Assembly: GCA_945888995.1 (NCBI GenBank)
Contig: CAMDBA010000011.1
Span: forward strand, 1-40,976
Length of the DNA: 40,976 bases
From: a bacterium UBP8_UBA817
GTDB taxonomy: Bacteria; Margulisbacteria; Marinamargulisbacteria; CAMDBA01
Direction of reading: 5' to 3'
In this document: positions 35,839-40,976 of the stretch, piece by piece
How the letters are laid out: each line of letters begins with the position of its first letter
Numbering within the stretch: the stretch's first letter is position 1
The notes under the pieces: generated by a model
Told to the model about the DNA's origin: nothing
What the model saw: only the letters and a program-made list of their open reading frames with translations
The model's database searches: none
Position numbers and translations under genes: made by a program

Positions 35839-35867
35839 TAAATAAAGTAAAACGTAGATCATGTCAA
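35839..35867 (-). promoter_or_regulatory. Promoter of the outer-membrane gene
   Basis: On the minus strand a perfect TTGACA (35867-35862) is followed after 17 bases by TATTTA (35844-35839). This gives a leader of roughly 95 bases containing a GAGAGGAGGA stretch and a TTTTTT run before the true ribosome site. Confidence 0.55.
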
Positions 35868-35970
35868 CCTTTTTAAGGTATTACGTAGAGTATTTTGTGA
35901 AAATAGCCAGTTTTATAGTACAAAAATGGGGTCTTATACAATTTAATTACAATAATGTAATGCTGTTTTT

Positions 35971-35999
35971 TTGACGGTCGACCGCAAGTCTGTTAGATT
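35971..35999 (+). promoter_or_regulatory. Promoter of mgtE, placed for a leaderless transcript
   Basis: TTGACG (35971-35976), 17-base spacer, TAGATT (35994-35999). The ATG of mgtE begins at 36006, exactly where transcription should start, and there is no Shine-Dalgarno. Confidence 0.6.
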
Positions 36000-36005
36000 G
36001 AAAAT

Positions 36006-37409
36006 ATGTCATTACCAAACGGATCTCAGGAAGACTCAACAAAGGCATTAATTGCACAATTGCTTCAGGATTTTTTAGCCACGCTTGAGCCTATACCTGA
36101 GATTTTTGCGAGATTCCACGATGCGGATATTGCGGAGGCATTGGAAGAGCTTTCAGATGACGGACGGCGGGCATTTTTTGAACACCACTTGCCAGATATG
36201 TCTTTCAAGGTTTTTGAAGCGCTCACGGTTCATAATCAACTACGTCTGATTCAGGGTATTCAATCGGTTCTGGCTTCTAAAATTATTCGGGAAATGGACT
36301 CGGATAACGCTGCCGACTTATTGGAAGCCCTGCTCCATGAAGATGACCAAAAAGCGCATGACATTATTCTATTGTTGCCGAAACGTCTGGCACGGGACCT
36401 TAAAAAACTTCTTTCATACCGGGAAGATTCTGCTGGTGCTTTGATGACGTCGGAGTATGTGGCGGTTCTGGAAACCCTCACGATTAAAGAAGCGATTGAG
36501 TATATCCGGCGGGCACAGCCGCCGAATTCCGAAATTTCGTTCTATATCTTTATTATTGATAAGACCAAAAAATTACTGGGTTATACCACACTCAGAAATA
36601 TTGTCCTGGCCGATCCCTCTCAGGTAGTCAGAGATATCCGTAATGACTATCCTGTTACCGTAGATGTGGATTTAGATCAGGAAGAAGTCGCAAAATTGTT
36701 CCAGAAATATGACGTAATGGCAGTTCCGGTGGTAGATAGCATGTCCAATCTCGTCGGTGTGATTACGGTCGATGATATCGTGGACGTTGTGATCGAAGAA
36801 GCTACCGAAGATATCTATAAATTATCGGGAACCACCGATATTGAGGAATCGACGCTGCTTTCGGGGCGTTTGATCTATGTACTGCAATCCCGCCTTCCAT
36901 GGTTGATCATTACCATTTTTGGGGGCCTGCTCTCATCCTATATCATTAGTATGTACTCCTCGCATTATAAGGTGTCACTCTTTACGCTGGCGATTTCGCT
37001 GAGTTTTATGCCGCTTTTGACCGGGCTGGGTGGAAATGTCGGTAATCAGACGGCGACGATCATCGTTCGCGGTCTCTCAACCGGGCTAGTTAAGACCAAG
37101 ACTCCGTTCCGCTATATTGTTCGGGAGGTTCTGGTCGGATTTAACATCGGGATTATTATGTCGCTTCTGGTCTTTGTGTTCAGTTTGTTGAGTGTGAAGT
37201 CCATTTTGTTTTCAGTCATCGTTTCTTTGGCGTTGTTATTTAATATTTCATTTGCGACTTTTATCGGCGCAGCACTCCCGATTTTGTTTAAACGAATTAA
37301 TATCGATCCTGCAGTGGCCTCTGCGCCGTTTTTATCGACATCTCTGGACATTGCCGGACAGCTGATTTATTTCGGCTTAACGTTCTGGATTGTTTCCATG
37401 ATTTCCTAA
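36006..37409 (+). CDS. mgtE: Magnesium transporter MgtE
   Basis: Magnesium channel. The N-terminal superhelical MgtE_N domain covers about residues 20-125, including LLPKRLARDLKKLLSYREDS and then GALMT. Two CBS domains follow (about 130-255), including VPVVDSMSNLVGVITVDDIV, which sense cytosolic Mg. The C-terminal 170 residues form five helices with the pore signature GLGGNVGNQTATIIVRGL. The length is 467. It has no Shine-Dalgarno, and a promoter abuts its start codon. recO follows after 5 bases. Confidence 0.96.
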   Translation: MSLPNGSQEDSTKALIAQLLQDFLATLEPIPEIFARFHDADIAEALEELSDDGRRAFFEHHLPDMSFKVFEALTVHNQLRLIQGIQSVLASKIIREMDSDNAADLLEALLHEDDQKAHDIILLLPKRLARDLKKLLSYREDSAGALMTSEYVAVLETLTIKEAIEYIRRAQPPNSEISFYIFIIDKTKKLLGYTTLRNIVLADPSQVVRDIRNDYPVTVDVDLDQEEVAKLFQKYDVMAVPVVDSMSNLVGVITVDDIVDVVIEEATEDIYKLSGTTDIEESTLLSGRLIYVLQSRLPWLIITIFGGLLSSYIISMYSSHYKVSLFTLAISLSFMPLLTGLGGNVGNQTATIIVRGLSTGLVKTKTPFRYIVREVLVGFNIGIIMSLLVFVFSLLSVKSILFSVIVSLALLFNISFATFIGAALPILFKRINIDPAVASAPFLSTSLDIAGQLIYFGLTFWIVSMIS

Positions 37410-37414
37410 TCCTC

Positions 37415-37948
37415 ATGAATACATTTAAAACCGAAGGAATTATTTTATCTTCCAAGATGTTTTTCGAAAAAGATAAAATGATCACGCTCTTCTCGCCAAC
37501 CTTAGGTAAATGCCGTATCCTCGCCAAATCCGCCCATAGCCCGAAGTCTAAATTTGCAGGCAGACTCGAAGTCACGACCCATGTTGCATTGGTTCTGTAC
37601 CGGGGCCGAACGTTTACGCAGGTGTCTCAATGTGATATTAAAACGGGCTTCATTAATATCCGCCAGAGCCTGGAAAAAATATCACTGAGCTATTATTGCC
37701 TGGATATCATTTCGAAAACCACAGACTTTGAACAAGTCAATGTCGCTCTTTATGACTTGCTTCTCACTACATTGGATCAGATTCATAACGGCACCGACGT
37801 AGAGGCGGTCAAGCAATGGTTTCAGACCCATTTTCTAAAAGTAGAAGGTCTTTTGGATCACGACTATCCACATATTATTTCGGATCAAGATTTTGTTCGG
37901 CGGTTTGAGGAGTATACGGGGATGCCGACGTTGAATCCGTTGTGTTGA
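37415..37948 (+). CDS. recO: DNA repair protein RecO, short form
   Basis: Recombination mediator that works with RecF/RecR to load RecA. The N-terminal OB-fold begins FKTEGIILSSKMFFEKDKMI, then ITLFSPTLGKCRILAKSA, which is typical. The helical domain follows. At 177 residues it is about 60 shorter than most RecO proteins; the C-terminal part, including the cysteine-rich zinc region of many homologues, is missing. The frame ends cleanly at 37948 with no sign of a frameshift by eye. It follows mgtE closely. Confidence 0.88.
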   Translation: MNTFKTEGIILSSKMFFEKDKMITLFSPTLGKCRILAKSAHSPKSKFAGRLEVTTHVALVLYRGRTFTQVSQCDIKTGFINIRQSLEKISLSYYCLDIISKTTDFEQVNVALYDLLLTTLDQIHNGTDVEAVKQWFQTHFLKVEGLLDHDYPHIISDQDFVRRFEEYTGMPTLNPLC

Positions 37949-37965
37949 ATTGATGCAAGAGCCGG

Positions 37966-38006
37966 CCAAAGGTAGGTACTAAGTTGAACCCAGTTTCTAC
38001 CTTTGG
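37966..38006. terminator. Hairpin between convergent recO and DUF1015 genes
   Basis: CCAAAGGTAG (37966-37975) and CTACCTTTGG (37997-38006) form a perfect 10-bp stem with a 21-base loop. There is no T-run, but the convergent position supports a termination or end-protection role for both transcripts. Confidence 0.5.
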
Positions 38007-38013
38007 GTGTCGA

Positions 38014-39330
38014 TTAAATCGACTGCTTCGGATCAATCTCATTCATCAAAAGCCCTGAAATGAGCTTCGGATAGAAATAAGTTGATTTCTGAGGCATTTT
38101 TTCGGATGCCAATGACACGTCCCGCATTTCCTCAATCCGAGTCGGATTCATCAAAAAGCCGATATCATAATCGCCTGAGCCCAGGGAGGAAAAGACATCT
38201 TCAGCATCTTTTATATAGCGAAGGTTTTCCTGCTTTTGGATGCTGTCGGGAGTAAGATTTAGAATGCCTTGTAAAATCACAGAGTGAAGAATCGACACAT
38301 CCAGATTTTTTAGCGCGCTGGATGCCGTGCCAGGGAAAAATGATGCGATAACGTCGAAGCCTTTCAAAGTGAGTGCAACGTAGGTGTTGTTCTTGAAAAT
38401 CACGCCAAAGATTTTTTTCTCGGTTCCGGCGGAATTGACGTAGTCGGTAAAAGCCGATTTGTCAGTGAAAGATTGAACATCGAAATACGCTTTAACGGCC
38501 TCTAAGAACACGGCCTGATCAAAATTCGGTAACCCGAAACAGACCCGGTGAGTCGGGAAGAGATGCAGGGCCGGGTGGTAGAGATTGGTTAAAAAGATCA
38601 TGCCGTAATTGGCTTGAGAATCCGCAGGGAGCGGGCCGTAGGTGGCATGGCAGTATTCTTTATAGGCGACACCCGTGGTGTAGCGATGGTGTCCGTCTGC
38701 GATAAAGAGAACCTTGTCCGCAAAAAATGCTTCGATCTGATGGACGATCGGCGCTTCCTGGATTTTCCAGACACGGTACCGCTCGGACGGTAAAATAGTG
38801 TCATATAAAGGTGTTCGGTTGGTGTAGTCCGCCAGAAGGGTGTCGAGCTGGTTTTTAGGGTCATCGTATAATGTAAAGACCTGGCTGAAGTTCGTCGAGC
38901 ATGCTTTGAGCAGTTCGAATCGATCGGTGACCGGCCCTTTAAGAACGTTTTCATGAGGAAGGACTACGCCTTCGGAAAAGTCCCGTAATTCTACGGCGGC
39001 GACGAGTCCGGTTAACGTATGTGTTTGACCGTCTAAATCATAGCGGTGTTCATAAAGGTAAAAGGCAGGCTTATCTTCTCTGATCAGAACTTTCTTGGAT
39101 TTCCACGTGTCCAGTTCGGCTTTGGTTCGTGTGTACCGGTTCTTTGCAGGGGTATCGTCGGCGTATTCTTTGCCTAGTTCGAGACGAATCACATTGAAAG
39201 GGTTTTTTTGATAGAGTTCGTCTTGTTCGGCGGGAGAAATAATGTCATACGGTGGTGCAATCACCTCGGCCATATCGGAAATAGAATCGGAATTGTAACG
39301 TAGGGCTGAAAATGGTTTGATTTTTAACAT
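38014..39330 (-). CDS. DUF1015 family protein
   Basis: A 438-residue member of the widespread DUF1015 family, whose function is not established. It begins KIKPFSALRYN, then VIAPPYDIISPAEQDELY. It has the family signature FIADGHHRYTTGVAYKE, a His/Asp-rich motif that looks like a catalytic or metal site, and NPFNVIRLELG. There is no signal peptide. No clear Shine-Dalgarno is seen at the ATG at 39330. In other bacteria it often lies near serine or phosphoglycerate dehydrogenase genes, which is not the case here. Confidence 0.93.
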   Translation of the reverse strand: MLKIKPFSALRYNSDSISDMAEVIAPPYDIISPAEQDELYQKNPFNVIRLELGKEYADDTPAKNRYTRTKAELDTWKSKKVLIREDKPAFYLYEHRYDLDGQTHTLTGLVAAVELRDFSEGVVLPHENVLKGPVTDRFELLKACSTNFSQVFTLYDDPKNQLDTLLADYTNRTPLYDTILPSERYRVWKIQEAPIVHQIEAFFADKVLFIADGHHRYTTGVAYKEYCHATYGPLPADSQANYGMIFLTNLYHPALHLFPTHRVCFGLPNFDQAVFLEAVKAYFDVQSFTDKSAFTDYVNSAGTEKKIFGVIFKNNTYVALTLKGFDVIASFFPGTASSALKNLDVSILHSVILQGILNLTPDSIQKQENLRYIKDAEDVFSSLGSGDYDIGFLMNPTRIEEMRDVSLASEKMPQKSTYFYPKLISGLLMNEIDPKQSI

Positions 39331-39501
39331 AATAGCCAGGGAGTATAGCTGCAGAGCCTCAAAAACGCAAGTTAACCCCGCTTCAAATCGGCCTTTCTCT
39401 GCTTGAAATAATGCCGGAAATAATAGACAATAGCCGGGTCTTTGATTTTTGATATTTTTGTCCCCATATCAAAAACGTGCTTCTTGATAGTCGTTTTATA
39501 T

Positions 39502-39577
39502 GCGCCCGTAGTTCAATGGATAGAGCATCTGACTTCGGATCAGAGGGTTGGGAGTTCGAGTCTCTCCGGGCGCACCA
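39502..39577 (+). tRNA. tRNA-Arg (anticodon TCG)
   Basis: A complete 76-base cloverleaf with the CCA encoded. The acceptor GCGCCCG pairs with CGGGCGC, and the anticodon loop CTTCGGA sits in an ATCTGA/TCAGAG-type stem and gives TCG. The T-arm contains GTTCGAG. Its last 21 bases are part of a 66-bp direct repeat. Confidence 0.95.
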
Positions 39578-39622
39578 TCCTACAATTAGAATATCTTTTC
39601 TCGGAGAGACGAGAATCGGTAG
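39557..39622 (+). repeat. 66-bp direct repeat, copy 1 (tRNA-Arg 3' end and flank)
   Basis: Identical over 66 bases to 39727-39792. It starts in the T-arm, covers the 3' acceptor strand and CCA, and runs 45 bases beyond. Inside it GTCTCTCCG (39560-39568) and CGGAGAGAC (39602-39610) form an inverted repeat, a layout like recombinase arm or core sites. Confidence 0.8.
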
Positions 39623-39726
39623 GAGCGCCGACTGAATAAGGAGGAAGAGTGAAGGCAAGCTGGTTGCCTGAACGGAAGCGACGGACGCTGTCCGGCTTGA
39701 GCTGCCAGTGGCAGGTCAAAGAAGGG
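39623..39726. other. 104-bp spacer between the tRNA-derived repeats
   Basis: Non-coding, GC-rich and hairpin-rich, for example CGGAC/GTCCG and CTGCC/GGCAG stems. It contains no gene and may be what remains of an inserted element. Confidence 0.5.
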
Positions 39727-39792
39727 CGAGTCTCTCCGGGCGCACCATCCTACAATTAGAATATCTTTTCTCGGAGAGACGAGAATCGGTAG
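39727..39792 (+). repeat. 66-bp direct repeat, copy 2
   Basis: A perfect second copy, 170 bp downstream of copy 1. It carries only the 3' end of the tRNA, so it is not a functional tRNA. The gene fragment starts directly after it. Confidence 0.8.
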
Positions 39793-40015
39793 AGATTTCA
39801 GGATTTTCAGCACAAAAGGTGGTTTTATCGAGCAGGTATTTTCGAGTTTCAAGATCGACAATATATTGTTCGATTGCGCCTAGTAGGATATGTTTGGCCC
39901 CCTTATATCGATCATCAGGTACAGAATCTGAATCCAAAGACCCCCGCGCTGAGAGCCTCAATGAGTTTTGTATAGACGAAATCTTGATGGCAGGTTCGAC
40001 AAATGGTAGACACTC
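39793..40015 (-). pseudogene. Gene fragment abutting the tRNA-derived repeat
   Basis: The minus strand reads open from just below a stop at 40016-40018 down into repeat copy 2. The sequence looks like a genuine protein (for example KGAKHILLGAIEQYIVDLET, then RKYLLDKTTF), but it lacks a start with a ribosome site and is cut at the repeat junction at 39793. No family is recognised. It is best read as the internal remnant of a gene broken by insertion or deletion at the tRNA site. Confidence 0.4.
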
Positions 40016-40074
40016 CTAGATCTCCTCCAAAAACAGGACTAATCCCCTTAGCGTACCGGTTATATCACTAGCGA

Positions 40075-40976
40075 CTACATATACATCCCGTTCGTCGGTT
40101 TGCCGTCAGTCCTGCCCTGGACATCTGCGGCGCTCAATGGGGCCAGCGAGGCATCTAACCTTCTTCTTGTGGGGGGGTAGGCGGATAGGGGATACTCGGC
40201 TCTAGGACTGGTTTGAAACGTCTGCAGGGGGTTGGGGTTGACGCCTGCGCCAGGATCTGAGACAGGTACTTCCACGATAGAGATATGCGACAACGTTGGA
40301 GAAAAAAACCTTGGAGAAAAACATGGGCTATGCGACCCCTGAGGGGGTAAATCAGCTCCGGAAATCGGCGCTTTCTGGGAGTGTTCGGCTGGGTCCTCCA
40401 GGCTCTCGAAGGAACTGCCCTGGGAAGAGACGTCATACGCTAAGTGATTTTGAAACTGTGAATCTTGCTTGTCCGCTATACCCGCCACAGATGAGAACCT
40501 AATATCAGTATTCAATTGCCATGGGTTCCGTTGAAGGTGGTTTTCTACGTGTTCAAAGGATGACGCTCTGGTAGAACCGCTATCGGTATGGACGACCTCT
40601 ACTAAAATTGGAAGGGGATTATCCGGTGCAACGTTTAGAGGGTGCTGGTCTTTTGTGTTTGCGAGGGAGGACGCTCTGGCAGATTCTTGTTTTGATGGAT
40701 GAGTGTTATCGACAACGACCTCTTCAAGGGAGGGGGCGAACTGGATGCGACCATTGGCGTTCTGATTTCTAGGGGAACATTTCGAGAGATAGGATCTAAG
40801 TTCAATTATCGCTGTTGCCAATATCACAAAACCCGCGACAACGAGCGCTATAGTTAAAGTCGTATTTTCAGATTTTAAGCTCTTACTTCTATCTATTTCC
40901 ACGCTCAATTTTTCTATGGCTGTGTTTGCGGTTAGATTCAGGATTGTTGTGAATTGTTGGAAGAGAAGAAATTCTT
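40075..40976 (-). CDS. Partial membrane protein with repeated RASS-type motifs and a disordered tail
   Basis: The frame is open to the right edge; a TTG at 40908 is the only likely internal start and has no ribosome site, so the N-terminus is probably outside the window. Counting from that TTG, a charged segment leads to one membrane helix (TLTIALVVAGFVILATAIIE). The rest is hydrophilic, Ser/Pro/Asp-rich and probably disordered. Three spaced repeats share a V-E-V-V or D-V lead and an S-x-R-A-S-S-F/L-E core (SARASSLANT, STRASSFEHVE, SSQGSSFESLED). A fourth weaker lead is SIVEVPVSD. No catalytic domain is seen. Such tails recall effector or scaffold proteins, but function is unknown. Confidence 0.65.
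   Translation of the reverse strand, partial: EFLLFQQFTTILNLTANTAIEKLSVEIDRSKSLKSENTTLTIALVVAGFVILATAIIELRSYLSKCSPRNQNANGRIQFAPSLEEVVVDNTHPSKQESARASSLANTKDQHPLNVAPDNPLPILVEVVHTDSGSTRASSFEHVENHLQRNPWQLNTDIRFSSVAGIADKQDSQFQNHLAYDVSSQGSSFESLEDPAEHSQKAPISGADLPPQGSHSPCFSPRFFSPTLSHISIVEVPVSDPGAGVNPNPLQTFQTSPRAEYPLSAYPPTRRRLDASLAPLSAADVQGRTDGKPTNGMYM

Noticed and set aside
39383-39658. Minus-strand frame over tRNA-Arg giving an ARRDSNSQPSDPKSDALS-type product
   Set aside because: This is the familiar spurious translation of an antisense tRNA gene.
39557-39792. CRISPR array
   Set aside because: Only two repeat copies, 66 bp long and derived from a tRNA; no regular spacers or cas genes.
39708-40019. 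103-codon plus-strand frame over repeat copy 2
   Set aside because: Reads through the tRNA-derived repeat, and the opposite strand looks more protein-like.
40296-40502. Plus-strand frame inside the right-edge gene
   Set aside because: Antisense shadow with no ribosome site.

Overview
The window is a piece of a bacterial chromosome, mostly dense housekeeping and central-metabolism genes with clear Shine-Dalgarno sites (AAGGAG type) and mid-40s GC by eye. An LptA/OstA-like protein, a small signal-peptide beta-barrel candidate and a periplasmic flavin/PepSY pair point to a diderm (Gram-negative type) cell. The mix (short CBS-less IMP dehydrogenase, B-type succinate dehydrogenase, LacC-type kinase, aberrant membrane pyrophosphatase homologue) does not match a common cultured group. 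An uncultured candidate-phylum bacterium is my guess, but the sequence alone does not fix the taxon.

Layout. 1-205: start of a leftward gene cut by the window edge. 663-6129: ppdK, dnaG and rpoD, rightward. 6223-8144: a CAT-anticodon tRNA whose 3' end is duplicated (15 of 16 bases) 1.8 kb downstream. Between the copies lie a Fic-family gene with a triple-repeat operator and an overlapping AT-rich gene, so this looks like a small integrated cassette. 8302-10356: a membrane protein, a decayed small ORF and UDP-galactopyranose mutase. 10544-18404: rhodanese, malate dehydrogenase, succinate dehydrogenase CAB, CTP synthase, an LptA-like protein and a thioredoxin-reductase-like flavoprotein. 18704-25185: a fatty-acid beta-oxidation operon (thiolase, hydratase/dehydrogenase fusion, acyl-CoA dehydrogenase) ending in an overlapping glycoside-hydrolase-like gene. 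30861-25182 (leftward): FMN-binding protein, PepSY-type membrane protein, PfkB sugar kinase, divergent membrane pyrophosphatase, HD-GYP protein and triosephosphate isomerase. 31173-34873: guaB, guaA and galE. 34898-35099: a palindromic repeat element. 35263-39330: outer-membrane protein candidate, mgtE, a short recO and a DUF1015 gene. 39502-40976: tRNA-Arg with a 66-bp duplication of its 3' end, a gene fragment, and the C-terminal part of a repeat-bearing, Ser/Pro-rich membrane protein running off the right edge.

How it fits together. Beta-oxidation would supply acetyl-CoA and reduced cofactors. Malate and succinate dehydrogenases feed the TCA cycle and the quinone pool. PPDK, triosephosphate isomerase and the PfkB kinase handle glycolytic or gluconeogenic flux. 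guaB/guaA and pyrG make nucleotides.

The most notable observations are the membrane pyrophosphatase homologue that keeps the scaffold but has lost many of the metal/pyrophosphate-binding acidic residues, the Fic cassette at a tRNA with att-like repeats and its own operator, two likely leaderless genes (fic and mgtE), and the second tRNA-associated integration scar next to the repeat-bearing membrane protein.
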